Shown here piece after piece: positions 48,960 through 61,139 of a stretch of DNA of 64,000 bases (its first letter is position 1; each line of letters starts with the position of its first letter). The position numbers and the translations under genes are program-made. The stretch is from Calliopum simillimum (taxonomy: Eukaryota > Arthropoda > Insecta > Diptera > Lauxaniidae), in the NCBI GenBank assembly GCA_951812925.1, contig OX638370.1:4860001-4924000 (forward strand), read 5' to 3'. Under the pieces are notes generated by a model. That model was not told the origin of the DNA, ran no database searches, and saw only the letters and a program-made list of their open reading frames with translations.

Positions 48960-51030
48960 ATATTAAAAAAAAAAACTGTTTTAAACGGCAAAATAGGAAA
49001 CTAAAATAGCTATTATTTCTCAATATAATGGTTATTTTCTAACATAAATTTAAATCCATAAAAACTATTTTTTTTGGCCCAAAAAAAAAAAAAAAAAAAA
49101 AAAAACTAGTAAGGATGTAAAATTTGACCTGGCCAAACATTAAATACCCTACACTGCAGTTTTTTTAAAATTTTGCTCATATGCTCTTGTCCGAGTTCGT
49201 CTAGTTTTAGCTTAAAGCATTTATAGTCTTTAGTAATTGAGTGAAGTTTGGTTGGACTATCTCAAAAAACTCTTTCAGTACAGCATTTTGAAACTTTTGC
49301 TTATATGGGAGGTGCCAAGCCCCCTGTTACGATTTCACCCAATTTTTGTCGAGAGCTTTTATTTATGATTCTTAGTGTCTGAGTCGAATTTGGTTCGAAT
49401 ATCTCAAAAAACGCTTTCAGTATAGCGTTTTGAAGCTTTAGCTTATATGGGAGGTTCCACGCCTTCTTGTTCGAATTCGTTCAGTTTTTTCTCAGAGCTT
49501 GCGCTTACAATTTTTAGTATTTATGCGTATTTTGGTTGCATTGCCGAGAAAAATACTCCTAAAATTGCATTTTGAATATATTTTTTGTATGGGCGGTAGG
49601 CGTGTCCGTTGACCGATTTCGCTCATTTTCAATCCCCCGAGCTATCTTTGACGACGGAGGCAGTGTATCAAATTTCATTGAATTATCTTGCTTAGTTTTC
49701 CCAAAAAGTGTATTTCAACACACAGCCAGCCACCCAGCCAGCCAGCCACCCAGCCACTTTTCTATATCTGCCACGCGTCCTTCTCTGCGTTACAAACGGA
49801 AGGATAAAGTGAATATACTCTGGGTGTAGGGTATAAAAATTAAACTCAAAAATAATGGTTGTTTTTTAACTAAATTTTAAAAAACAGTTATTTTTGACTG
49901 AAAAAAAATAACGATTATTTTGATCGTAAAAAATAAAACTCTAATATGTACCTATATAAAGGTTATTTCTTAACTAAAATTTAAATCCAAAATTTATACC
50001 GAAAAATCCAAAATCGGGGTTTTTTGGACAAAAACAAAATAAAACTCTAAAATAACGATTATTTTTGATCGCAAAAAATAAAACTCTAAAATAATGGTTA
50101 TTTTTGAATCAAATTTAATTCCAAAATAACATTTATTTTTAACTGAAAAATAAAAATCAAAAAATTTAAAATTACGATTATATTTGATTATATGTGTAAA
50201 AAATAAAACTAAAAAAACTAGTAAGGGTGTAAATTTTGGCCTGGCCAAAAAATAAATACCCTACACTGCAGTATTTTGAAAAGTTTGCTTATATGGGAGG
50301 TGCCACGCCCTCTTGTCCGAGTACACCCAGTTTTTGTTCAGAGCTTGCATTTATAGTTTTTAGTGTCAGAGTGAAATTTAGTTGGATTATCTCAAAAAAC
50401 TCTTTCAGTATAGCATTTTGAATCTTTTGCTTATATGGGAGGTGCCACGCCCCCTTGTCTGATTTCACCCAATTGTTGCTGAGCTTTCATTTATAATTCT
50501 TAGTGTCTGAGTCAAATTTGGTTCGAATATCTCAAAAAACGCTTTCAGTATAGCGTTTTGAAGCTTTTGCTTATATGGGAGGTGCCACGCCCTCTTGTCC
50601 GAATTCGCTCAAATTTTTATCAGAGCTTGCGCTTACAATTCGTAGTACTTATATGTATTGTGGTTGCATTGTCGTGAAAAATACTCCTAAAATTGCATTT
50701 TGAATATAATTTTTGTATGGGCGGTAGGCGTGTCCGTTGACCGATTTTGCTCATTTTCAATCCCCCGAGCTAACTTTGACGACGAAGGCAGCGTACCAAA
50801 TTTCATTGAATTATCTTGCTCAGTTTTCCCAAAAAGTGTATTTCAACACACAGCCAGCCAGCCACCCAGCCAGCCAGCCAGCCAGCCAGACAGACGGACA
50901 TGGCTATATCGACTCAGGAGGTGACGCTGATCAAGAATATATATACTTTTCTATACCTGCCACGCCTCCTTCTCTGCGTTACAAACGGAAGGACAAAGTG
51001 AATATACCCTGGGTGTAGGGTATAAAAAAT
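48960..51030 (+). repeat. Two direct copies of a dispersed TIR repeat in AT minisatellite
   Basis: Copies at about 49103-49838 and 50211-51029 share nearly all their text. It includes the start CTGGCCAAA, GCTTATATGGGAGGTGCCA in tandem, GTATGGGCGGTAGGCGTGTC, CAGCCAGCCA runs, and the end CTGCGTTACAAACGGAAGGA. Each is framed by ATACCCTACAC (49144, 50256) and its inverse GTGTAGGGTAT (49824, 51013). Between and before them is a degenerate AT repeat with AAATAAAACTCTAAAATAA and GGTTATTT. An inverted copy is at 61729-62362. Confidence 0.8.
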
Positions 51031-51706
51031 TTACACTGATTTTTAAATTTTTGATCAAATTTATCTTTCATTGTAAAGATTGTATTCAATTTGTAATAAT
51101 TTTTGTGTAACATATGTTCAACCGGCCCAAAGGTTTTGTGATCAATTAAAAAAGAAAATAACTTTGTGTCCAACATTGCTTTGCTTATAATCATCTTAAG
51201 TAAAAGTAACGCTAATTAAATTCTTCACGCCTTATTCTCAACGTCTACAATTGGTGATTTTTATGGCTTTTATGTCTCCATTTGTAGTGAATTATATGTG
51301 TGAAAATTTTTTGCAACTTTTACTCCATTGTCAATTGTTTGCGAGTGAAAAAATGCTGATATACAACAACATTTATTGTCTAAACAACTGTTTTTGGCGC
51401 TTCAGTATTTGAATTTATGACTCAAGGAAGCTTGGGAAACAACAACTCGTAAACAATTACCCAACATGGTCATTGCAATGGTCATTTTATTTTCTTTATC
51501 TCATTATTTTTCGCATGAAAGTAAGCAAATTTTGATTCATTGCCTCATTGAAATTAACAAAAGATTTAAAGTTTCTAGGTGAAATTTTATTATTATTAAG
51601 ATCTCACCGAAAAATACTTAGTAAGCGCTGTCCTACTTGAGAAAACTAAATGTTTTATAAAACTCTATTTCAATAAAATGCTTTAATCCACATTTACCTG
51701 TTTTAG

Positions 51707-51986
51707 ATCTCCGATATTGTTGTTGGTAAAGAGGACAACGTATCCGCACGAGAGGCGCTTTTGCGTTGGGCTCGTCGCTCTACTGCTCGGTATCCAGGAG
51801 TTCGTGTTAATGACTTTACTACATCGTGGCGCGATGGTCTCGCATTCTCAGCGCTCGTACACCGCAATCGGCCGGACTTGCTTGACTGGCGAAAAGCAAG
51901 AACCGATCGACCAAGGGAGAGACTGGATAATGCTTTCCATGTTGTTGAAAAAGAATACGGTGTCACGCGTCTATTGGATCCAGAGG
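51707..51986 (+). CDS. shot: Spectraplakin exon: CH2
   Basis: Encodes residues 241-333 of the long form plus one base. It starts ISDIVVGKEDNVSAREALL, has the CH2 core WARRSTARYPGVRVNDFTT and SWRDGLAFSALVHRNRPDLL, and ends VTRLLDPE with phase 1 (GAG G|GTAAGT). The acceptor is CTGTTTTAG. This is the first exon shared by both N-terminal forms. CH2 supports but does not by itself give strong F-actin binding. Confidence 0.95.
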
Positions 51987-52044
51987 GTAAGTCTTCAACA
52001 TTTCTTTACCAAAATATGAAATTAATTTACCTTTTTTTTTGCAG

Positions 52045-52958
52045 ACGTTGACACCAATGAACCCGATGAAAAGTCACTGATCACATATATTTCTTCACTT
52101 TACGATGTTTTCCCTGAGCCACCTTCCATACATCCACTCTTCGATATGGAATCACAACGTCGCGTACATGAATATCGCGATTTGGCTCAACAATTTATTT
52201 ATTGGTGCCGCGAAAAGACTGCCTACTTGCAAGAGCGTTCTTTCCCGCCCACACTTATCGAAATGAAACGTCTACTCAGTGACCTTAATCGTTTCCGCAA
52301 CGAAGAGGTATCCGCACGTAAACGTGAAAAGACAAAATTGGTGCAAATCTACAAGGAGTTGGAACGTTATTTTGAGAGCATTGGTGAGGTTGATGTCGAA
52401 CCAGATTTGCGTCCTGATGCAATTGAAAAAGCCTGGTATCGCATGCAAACTGCACTATCCGATCGTGATCATATATTGCAGCAAGAAATTGAACGCTTGG
52501 AGCGTCTACAACGTTTGGCCGATAAAGTACAACGTGAGATTAAACATGTTGACATGAAGTTGACCGATCTGGAAACACGCATCAGTGAGGAATCACGTCG
52601 AATTGAACGTTTGCATCCAGTAGATGCTAAAAATATTGTTGAAGCGCTCGAAACAGAAATACGTCATTTGGAAGAACCCATACAGGATATGAATCAAGAT
52701 TGTCATGTACTGAACGAGGGTCGTTATCCACATGTTAGTGAACTGCACAAGAAAGTCAATAAGTTGCATCAACGTTGGGCACAATTGCGCACAACATTCC
52801 ACACAAATCTGGTACAGAAACTGTCCGGCTTGAAATATCCCGTCCATGAGACGACTGTTACGCGTCAAACGCGTATGGTTGTTGAATCGCGACAAATCGA
52901 TACGAATCCACATTTCCGCGATTTACAAGAGCATATTGAATGGTGCCAAAATAAATTG
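52045..52958 (+). CDS. shot: Spectraplakin exon: end of CH2 and plakin domain start
   Basis: Encodes residues 334-638. It opens DVDTNEPDEKSLITYISSLY, finishing CH2, then a linker, then helical spectrin-like repeats of the plakin domain (from about QQFIYWCREKTAYLQERSFP). Heptad-rich segments include QEIERLERLQRLADKVQREI, and later HKKVNKLHQRWAQLRT. The acceptor is CCTTTTTTTTTTGCAG and the donor TTG|GTGAGT (phase 0). The plakin domain tethers plakins to junction proteins. Confidence 0.95.
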
Positions 52959-53212
52959 GTGAGTATGATGGATGAAATACAAACACAAAAGTTAAGCATT
53001 GAATTTTAAATGTTACTCATACTTCCTGTTGAGCGAAATTAAAAGTTCGCAATGCTTCAGCTCCGATGACATTTCGAATTTTATTCCATAGCTATTTTTG
53101 TTTACTCTTGTATACACTTTAATAATATGTATTTACATCTCAAAAGAAGCCGCTAAAACTTGTTAATTTGAGTGCAATAAATTTTAATTTAAATTTTTCT
53201 TTTACATTACAG

Positions 53213-53581
53213 AAACAACTCTTGGCTGCTGACTACGGCTCTGATCTACCATCTGTCAAAGAAGAACTTGATCGTCAACAAAATGAACACAAAATTATTG
53301 ATCAATTCCATGCTAAGATTCTTAATGATGAACGGCATCAGACGAAATTCTCTGGCGATGAGTTGGCTCTCTATCAGCAACGTCTAAATCAGCTACAAAA
53401 AGTGTACGCCGAATTGCTTAGCACTTCGACAAAACGTCTATCCGATTTAGATTCATTACAACATTTCTTGACACAAGCATCCGCCGAATTGCAGTGGTTA
53501 AATGAAAAAGAACAAACTGAAATAACACGTGACTGGGCTGACAAGCATTTGGAGTTGCCCTCAGTGCACAGATACTATGAG
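53213..53581 (+). CDS. shot: Spectraplakin exon: plakin domain
   Basis: 123 codons, phase 0 to 0 (residues 639-761), starting KQLLAADYGSDLPSVKEEL and ending DLPS-type LELPSVHRYYE. It is helical spectrin-repeat sequence with a conserved LQWLNEKEQTEITRDWADK block. The acceptor is TTTCTTTTACATTACAG and the donor GTAAGT. Confidence 0.94.
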
Positions 53582-53994
53582 GTAAGTTGCATTTAGAATA
53601 TTTAGCATATAATTTGATTTATTAGGTAGTGGCTTTGATATTTGGTTCGACTGATTGCCTTGCTATGTAGTACATCTTAAACATATGATAACTGCGTACT
53701 CGGCATGTGCCAATCTTAGGTACTAAATGGATAATTCAGTCGCATTAGAATATGTTCCAAAGTTGCTTAAATAAATCTAGTGGTTAGTTTAAATGCTTGT
53801 TCTATTTTCAAGCGTGCATTTGGTAATGGAGATGAGGTAAGAATTGAGCACTTTAAAAAAATTGCGCTTTTAAGATGAAAAAGCCGCCTTGATTTTAAAA
53901 TTTTTTAATTTCGCTACCAAGTGCACTTAATAAGTACATATCTACTCATTTTCCCTACACATTTTTCTAACATGTTTCGTTTTTGCTTTTACAG
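53582..53994 (+). other. shot: Short plakin-region intron
   Basis: 413 bp, GTAAGT to TTTTTGCTTTTACAG. Nothing beyond ordinary AT-rich intron sequence is seen. Confidence 0.85.
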
Positions 53995-54913
53995 AACCTC
54001 ATGTCCGAATTAGAAAAGCGTGAACTTCACTTTGCGACCATATTGGATCGTGGAGAAGCGCTGCTCAATCAACAACATCCGGCTTCGAAATGCGTTGAGG
54101 CTCACTTAACAGTGTTGCAACAACAATGGGCATGGCTGCTACAGCTGACACTCTGTCTGGAGGTGCATTTAAAACATGCCACCGAATATCATCAATATTT
54201 TGCCGAAATCAAAGAAGCCGAACAATGGCTGGTCAAACGTGATGATATACTCAATAGCAAGTACTCACAATCAGATTTTGGACTCGATCAAGGTGAGACA
54301 CTCTTGCGTGGTATGCAAGATCTACGCGAAGAGTTGAATGCTTTTGGAGAGACGGTGCAACAGCTGCAACATCGTGCACAAACTATAGTACCACTGCAAA
54401 AACGTAAACAACCAGTAACACGTCAGTGTCCAGTGCAAGCTATTTGTGCCTATAAACAACAGGGACAATTGCAAGTGGAGAAGGGTGAAACTTGTACGCT
54501 ATTAGATAATTCGGGACGTGTTAAATGGCGTGTGCGTTCAGCTAAAGGTCAAGAGGGTCCCATACCAAGTGCTTGCCTGCTTTTACCACCACCTGATCAG
54601 GAGGCTATTGATGCCGCAGAGCGTCTTAAACGTTTGTTTGATCGTTCAGTAGGCCTGTGGCAAAAGAAACATTTACGTCTACGTCAAAATATGATCTTTG
54701 CAACAATTAAAGTTGTCAAAGGTTGGGACTTTGATCAATTTTTGGCCATGGGCCCAGAACAGCGTACAGCTATTAGGCGTGCGTTGAATGATGATGCTGA
54801 TAAATTGCTTAGCGAAGGTGATCCAAATGATCCGCAGTTGCGTCGCTTGCGTCGTGAAATGGATGAAGTAAATCGTTTGTTTGATGAATTTGAGAAACGT
54901 GCTCGCGCTGAAG
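53995..54913 (+). CDS. shot: Spectraplakin exon: plakin domain with SH3
   Basis: Encodes residues 762-1067 plus one base. Spectrin-like helices come first (NLMSELEKRELHFATILDRG; LQQQWAWLLQLTLCLEVHL). An SH3 fold follows at about residues 903-965 (CPVQAICAYKQQGQLQVEKG, then TLLDNSGRVKWRVRSAKGQE, then GPIPSACLLLPPP). Helices resume after it (LKRLFDRSVGLWQKKHLRL). This arrangement, an SH3 inserted in a central spectrin repeat, is diagnostic of plakin domains. The donor is GAA G|GTGAGT, phase 1. Confidence 0.95.
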
Positions 54914-55997
54914 GTGAGTGTTTGGTGTATACATTATGATAAGAGTGGGCGCTAAAATTGCAATAAATTACACCTGCCTTGAAAATCAATGAAACTTGGA
55001 AGTTATTGCTACTACATTTTGTAAAATCTATTTTTAAATCTTGCTACTTACTTCGAATATTCCCTTCACCATTTCACTTTACTTAAGAGTTTACTGATAG
55101 AACAGCGTGATATTCCATTATTTCAATATTTGTTTCGCAAATTATCAATTCGCTGTAAAGATCTTAAAATTTTCTGTTCTTCAACGTGTCGAAAAATTAT
55201 CTGCCGAACTTTTTGAAAAATTCAAGTAACTAACATAAATTAATTTGCCTCTTTGTGAAGCAGCAATTTAATTATTATAAGGAAATTGAATTGTTTTATT
55301 AATTTGTTAAGAAGCAGTTGGCTTAATTGATTAATTGCTCAATGATGATCCCAATTTGTAGTAGAGTTTTTTAATTTATTAATTAATACTGCTTTCAGTA
55401 TGCTTTGTAAAACTGTCACAGATTAGTTCGTTTAGTGAAACCAATTGTGTCACATCGTTTATTAACTTGTTTTCTCAAAAATGAAGAAAATCTTTTTAAG
55501 TCGCAAGACACGCGGTAACCAGAATAATTTGTTAGATACATATATATTAGCCGACTGTTTTCAAAAAAAAAAAAAAAAAATATCCTGAATTATAAAATTT
55601 TGAAATTTTTTTTTTTATAAAAATTTGAGTGGTTTTTGGTCCTGTATACATGACCTCACCATAAAAATTGTTTTAAGTTAAACATTCGTATTGTTACTTA
55701 CGATAATTATACAGAAAACCTATGCAAGGGATTAATCTCTTAATTTCCTTTTTTTCCCACGTTGGGCGCCAATTGTTTATTTTATTTTTTTGATGAAAAT
55801 TTATATAAACAATAGTTTGTAGTTTTCTATTTGAGGTTAAGGAAATTTTATGTTCTACGTTTCAAAAGAAATTTTTCAAACTTCAATCAAGTATTGTTGA
55901 GTTTAAATTAAGCAAATCTTTTATATTAATGATTGAATAGACATATAAATGCTTGATTTTTAAATTTGTTTTTTTTTTTTTCTTTTTAATTTTACAG
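54914..55997 (+). other. shot: Plakin-region intron with tRNA-Lys-like site
   Basis: 1084 bp. At 55756-55771 it has CCCACGTTGGGCGCCA, again a tRNA-Lys 3'-end match, followed by AT-rich text. An A-tract lies near 55563-55580. No other feature is seen. Confidence 0.7.
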
Positions 55998-56628
55998 AGG
56001 AAAGCAAACAAGCTTCGCGCATCTTCACTGAAGAATGTATCGCCATCAAGGGCAAATTAGAGGATATGGCACGTGAGTTGGATTCAATCATACTAGCACC
56101 ACTGCCACGTGATCTTGATTCGCTCGAACATGTTTTGGAAATACATGCCGACTATGAACGTCGTCTGCAATTGCTTGATCCTGAGCTTAAACATTTACAA
56201 GAAACTTTCCGTACTATTGCACTGAAGACGCCTGTCCTCAAGAAGAGTTTGGACAATTTGCTAGAGCTATGGAAGGAATTGAATACACAGAGCAACTTGC
56301 ATAAGGATCGCTTAAAATTGCTCGAAGCATCTCTGGCTGGTCTGGAAGATAATGAGCAAGTTATTTCGGAACTAGAAAATGCTTTAGCCAAACATCAAGA
56401 TTTGCCCTCAACAGCAGATGGTCTACAAATGGTGTTTAAACAATTGACGCATATGCAAGATTTGATAACACAACAACAACCGCAGATGGATAAAATGAAT
56501 GATGCTGCAGATCAGTTGGGTCGTATGGGTGTACCTACCAAAGTGCTGGGTGATCTTAAGCGTTTGCATACTAATGTAGAGCGTTTGAATACACGTTGGA
56601 GCACAGTTTGCAATCAATTAGCAGAGAG
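55998..56628 (+). CDS. shot: Spectraplakin exon: plakin domain
   Basis: Residues 1068-1277 plus two bases. It starts (E)ESKQASRIFTEECIAIKGKL, includes ILAPLPRDLDSLEHVLEIHA and LKKSLDNLLELWKELNTQ, and ends LNTRWSTVCNQLAER. It is continuous spectrin-repeat-like helix with regular Leu and charged heptads. The acceptor is TTTTAATTTTACAG and the donor GAG AG|GTAAGT, phase 2. Confidence 0.95.
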
Positions 56629-56959
56629 GTAAGTTCTAAATTGAGTTTATTTGGTGGTACTACGGCGAAGTTGATGGAAAACGTTTAAACATATGACAAC
56701 AAAATTCACTTTTACCAATACACTTGTTTTATCGAAAAAGCCTCCATTCATTTGTATTTACAACTTAATAATTGTTCACAATTGCCATAAATTGTAGTAA
56801 CGCTCCATTAGCTAATTGCACCTTAAATGCCCACAAAATTCATCCACCAACACCGTGCTGCTACACTTAAAAATTTTGTTCAACACTTGATCGCTTTGTA
56901 AACCACCAAATATAGAAGTATAGACACATTAATCAAACTCTTTTTTTCGCTTTTCATAG

Positions 56960-57095
56960 AATGCGTTCATGCGAGACGGCAATCGGTCTCATGAAGAATC
57001 TTCAATCAAGCGTACAAGTGGAGGAATCATGGGTTGATGGTACCACAGATAAATTGTCAGCCATGCCAACAGCGACATCTGCATTCGAATTAGAC
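56960..57095 (+). CDS. shot: Spectraplakin exon: plakin domain
   Basis: One base completing Arg, then 45 codons (residues 1279-1323): MRSCETAIGLMKNLQSSVQ to TATSAFELD. The acceptor TTTTCATAG and donor GAC|GTGAGT give phase 0 at the end. The open frame continues a little into the intron but turns into poly-Lys. Confidence 0.93.
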
Positions 57096-59218
57096 GTGAG
57101 TAAAAGCGTTTGTTTTATTAAAAAAAAAAAAAAAAAAACTTATTATTTATTATTTAATTCTTTTATTATTTTGATTATTTGATGATTCCCTCTATACCAC
57201 CAATCAAACTACATTAATATTCTATACCTTTGCTAATTTTCTGGAAAAAATTAATGTAGGATTTAGTAATTTTCATCTTAGTTTTTAAACTGCTGTACAA
57301 AAAATGTTCTTTATTTTGTAACTCCAAAGGCGATCCGTGTACATTGGGGAAATTTCAATTAGGCAAATAAATATAAAGTGCGAGTGGGAGAAATAACAAA
57401 TTGAAAATAAAATAAACGTCTATGGTTTTGATTTTCAGTACAGTAGCAGCAACTTTTGTGACCTTATCCTGTACACACCTAAAAATTTCCAAACTCACTT
57501 TATTTTGCAATTTACATGGACATGTTAAGAATCATAGCAAACGATTCACTTGGAAAATTCTCTCTCTTTCAGTTTATCTGTTTCTTGTCACTTTATTTTA
57601 CAACTTACATGAACAGGTTAAGAATCATAGCGAACGAAACACTAGGAAAATCCTCGCTCTTTCAGTAATCTGTTTATTATAACTTTTTCTATTGCTTATT
57701 GATTTTGTTACGGTTCTTAACAGCTGTATGCAAAAAATCACATAAAATGAGTTTCGAAACCACAAAGCGGAGATCATCCTGTAGCGCATAAGTGATAGAA
57801 AATTAAGTAAGAGAAATAGAAATACGAAAAGAGAAAGAATTTTCTAGTATTTCGTTCGCTATGATTCTTAACATGTTTATGCAAATTGCAAAATAAAGTG
57901 TGTTTGGAAATTTTTTTCCTTTTACTGATTTTTTTTTTTTTTTTTTTTTCGTATACTGCACTGGATAGTTAGCTCTTTAAAATAATTTATGTATTGGCCT
58001 ACAACTTAAAAAGTTAGTTTTTTAATAAATTTTTCCATTTTTTTTTTTTGTAAATAGATGTTTTTTATTAAAAACCGCCGATGTTTGGAGAAAAATAAAT
58101 TTGCTTTAGCGTAAACAATTCCAAAAAGTATATGATCTATTAAAATTGTACCAAAAGGATTTCATTTCCAGTGTAAATTTCTTTCACATTTTATTTTCTT
58201 TTGTCATTTTTCCTATTTGCACAAACTTTTTAGGTTCTCCTCTTCAAATAATCTTATCAAAAACAGCAGTTTATTTTTATAGTATTTAGGGTTTCCCATT
58301 CAACTTTTTCAAACTTTTTTCAAAATGAAACACAAAGTATATATAAATATAGAAAAGCAGTATTTGCTACCTTTTAAATAAAAATTGTAGAATTGTACCT
58401 CTGGTGCTGGGAACTTAAATTGTCGTTTGTCCATTTGTAAAATTGATATTTTCGTTTTAAATATCAGTTGTGTTTTTGTCCCCCTTTATTCTAGTTCTAC
58501 GTATAAAAGCTTTCATGTAATTTTTGTTAACCATTACGCATATTGTTGTTTCTGTAGTGTAAACTGTTACATATTTCCAAATGTAGCATCTCAAATGTAA
58601 TGTGTCGTTTAACGCTATCTCTGGGGTAAAAAATATATGAATTTTTTTCGTGGTGAAAGTTAGTAGATAAAATTTTGTTTTAACTTGGCTAAAAAAAAAA
58701 AAAAAAACAAAGTTTGTCTAAAATGAGTTTTGTAGTAAAAAGACTTACAGTGCACACAAAAACACAAAAATACATCAAAAATGAACACATATCAGAAACT
58801 GTTAGTATTCGTAAAAACAACGTCAACATTAAATGAAATAGTATTGTTTTTGTAGATTTTTTTTTTGTAATTAATTTGATTATTTTTTTTTTTAATTTGA
58901 ATTTTATAATTTTTGCACTAATTTTTTTTTTTGTTATAATTATCGTAGTCAAAGTGAACTAATTGTATTTTTGTCTAATTTTGTATTTTTCACCCACCAC
59001 AAACAACCACCACCACCAAAACCACAAACAATTACACACACAATACAATTTATTTAAAATAAAAAATACGTAAAAATCAACATAATTGTAACGCCTGTGT
59101 CTGGCGTTAACAAAACAAAAATGTACATAAAAAACATTGCACAATTTTACATAAAAATTTTTAAAAATAAAAAATGGAACTGTAACCAAATATGTCATAA
59201 TAATAATGAAAAAAACAG
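57096..59218 (+). other. shot: Plakin-region intron with an inverted-repeat element
   Basis: 2.1 kb, rich in A and T tracts. An inverted-repeat element lies at 57479-57917. Otherwise nothing was recognised; the sequence at 58690-59200 is low-complexity A/T and CCACCACC text. Confidence 0.7.
57479..57917. mobile_element. Inverted-repeat element with duplicated left arm
   Basis: The left arm AAAAATTTCCAAACTCACTT, CATGTTAAGAATCATAGC and GGAAAATTC recurs inverted at 57826-57917 (GCTATGATTCTTAACATG, AAAGTGTGTTTGGAAATTTT). The left arm is tandemly duplicated, with a second copy about 94 bp later (GGTTAAGAATCATAGCGAAC). It is non-coding. Confidence 0.7.
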
Positions 59219-59302
59219 AAATTACTTGGCGCTGCTATCGAACGAAAACCAAAAATCGAAAATGTCAACTTGGCTGGAGGACGTCTAATACGCGAAGCTA
59301 AG
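59219..59302 (+). CDS. shot: Spectraplakin exon: plakin domain, short
   Basis: 28 codons, phase 0 to 0 (residues 1324-1351), KLLGAAIERKPKIENVNLAG then GRLIREAK. The frame is closed just upstream by TGA at 59207-59209, so the AG at 59217-59218 is the only fitting acceptor even though it lies in an A-rich context (ATGAAAAAAACAG) without a pyrimidine tract. The donor is AAG|GTAAAT. The GGRLIREAK text joins smoothly to IYDGKCLRF in the next exon. Confidence 0.85.
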
Positions 59303-60296
59303 GTAAATTTGCATGACCAAAATTACAAGTGTTATACGTACGCCAGAAAAGGTTTTGCTTGTTATTTGAATTGCTGTACGAGTTTTATTTTTTCAATTTC
59401 AAAACTGAAAACCAAAAATTCGCAACTGCGTCGTTTTCAATATCTTGAAATGCCTATTTTTCTTAAGCGGCCATTAATCAAATTTATAATTATTGTGGCG
59501 CACATATAAAACAAGCGTATACTCTATTATCTTTGCTTTAACTTGTATCGCAGCTAAATTATCATGCAATTGCATGTGTTAACATGACGTATGAGTAACG
59601 TTTAGTAAAATGAAAAAATTCTTTAAGCAGCAATTCAATTGTTAATAATAAAACCTTTTATTGCTAAGACACTACGTATGTAAAAGGAATTTGTTTGAAT
59701 TTGAATGTATGACTGGGAGCGTGTATGTTAAACAAAAAAAAAAAAAAATTTACATATATTTAATGCTTTTTACAGCATATATTATATTTCAAAAATATAT
59801 ACATATATGACTTGTTTACAAAAAACCAAACTAAATTACTTATATAAGATACAACATTATTGGAAAGAAACAAACTAAAATCAACAATATTATTTAGTTA
59901 AAACAAATAAAACTAAAATATGTACAAAAAAATACAATATTTTTGGTGCGTGGTACAAATGTTAATAACTTAACAAAGAAAATAAACCAACAATTAAACA
60001 AACAACAACAAAAAAACCAAACAAAACAAGAAAATTTGACTAATTAACGTTTAAACAAATTTAACTCTTAAAAACAAAACAATATCTAATTTAAAAATTT
60101 TGTACAAATTAATAAAAAGCACTAAATATTTTAAGTATGTAGTAGAGTTTATTATAATATGCCTAGTTTTGAACAACAATTAATTTTGTTTAACCAACTC
60201 AATTTACTAACATTTAACTTGACATTAACCTACCAACCAACCTCAAACAACATCAACGTCGTCGTGTATCGTCGTGCTGCTGCTGTTTTGCCATAG
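59303..60296 (+). other. shot: Plakin-region intron
   Basis: 994 bp of very AT-rich sequence, with many AAC/ACA runs before the acceptor (TGCTGTTTTGCCATAG). Nothing else is recognised. Confidence 0.8.
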
Positions 60297-60518
60297 ATTT
60301 ACGATGGCAAATGTTTGCGTTTCATTGACTGGCTACTGGAAGTACGTCCATCATTTTCACCACCACGTCGTGATTTACGTCCTGCGGATAGCGATCCTGG
60401 TGCCACACAGTATTACAGCCAACGTTTGGACACTTTAAATACGAAATATGACAGATTGCTGGAACAACTGTCACAGAGGCTAAAAACTGCAATCGAAGTT
60501 AACGGCACAGATGGCCTG
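60297..60518 (+). CDS. shot: Spectraplakin exon: plakin domain, last in window
   Basis: 74 codons in phase 0 (residues 1352-1425). It starts IYDGKCLRFIDWLLEVRPSF, has a Pro/Arg-rich turn (SPPRRDLRPADSDPGATQYY), then helix SQRLDTLNTKYDRLLEQLSQ, and ends EVNGTDGL before GTAAGT. The sequence matches the fly shot plakin region closely. The reading continues in an exon beyond the right edge of the window. Confidence 0.94.
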
Positions 60519-61139
60519 GTAAGTGTTAAAAAACTGAAACAAAAATTTACAAAAAATAAGTGAAATATTAAGCGTTTAAGTGCAATTTAGGGGTATGTGT
60601 ATTAAAAGACTTATACTTCCTTTTTTTTTTGGATTCTAAAGTTATTTGAATTGTATTGCGGTATAAAAATGTGTTCAGCGTTAAAAATATATTTTTCCCA
60701 AATTTTTCACCCAAAGAAAATGTTTCGTCCATACCATAAATGTTTCTTATTTTTCTGCTTTTAAAATTTAAATTTGCCATTTTCGTTAGCTGCTTTTGTT
60801 TTCTGTAAAATTTAATTTTTTGTTTTGTTGTTTATTTACATTATCTTTTTATCAAGTCTTATGTATTTACTAAGAACTTTTCGCGAAAACATTTGTCAGA
60901 TTGCCTTGATATACTTTAGGGCTCACTTTTGAGCCATCAAATGTTCTTCAGCGTAATGATCTGGTATTTTTTTTGTGTACATAGGTCTTCAGCTTTTCGA
61001 CATTGCCTTATATATTTTTCAGTCGGATACTTTATTCCCAAGACATTAATTACGCAGACACAAAAAAAAAAGAATTGAACTTTTGACTAGACTTATTTAC
61101 CCTTATGTACTTTTGGAATTCAAATCCGAGATTTCAAAA

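Larger units (their letters stand above)
23077..51706 (+). other. shot: 28.6-kb intron between CH1 and CH2
   Basis: Bounded by GTAAGT at 23077 and a CTGTTTTAG acceptor ending at 51706. It contains the alternative first coding exon at 48114-48881 and its leader, plus most repeats of the window (fold-back elements, minisatellites, the tRNA-Lys-like array, LINE fragment, dispersed TIR repeats). GC-richer patches at 36660-37080 (CAG/CTG-rich) and 39690-40210 lack coding sequence and are the best candidates for regulatory DNA. No nested gene was recognised on either strand. Confidence 0.8.
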
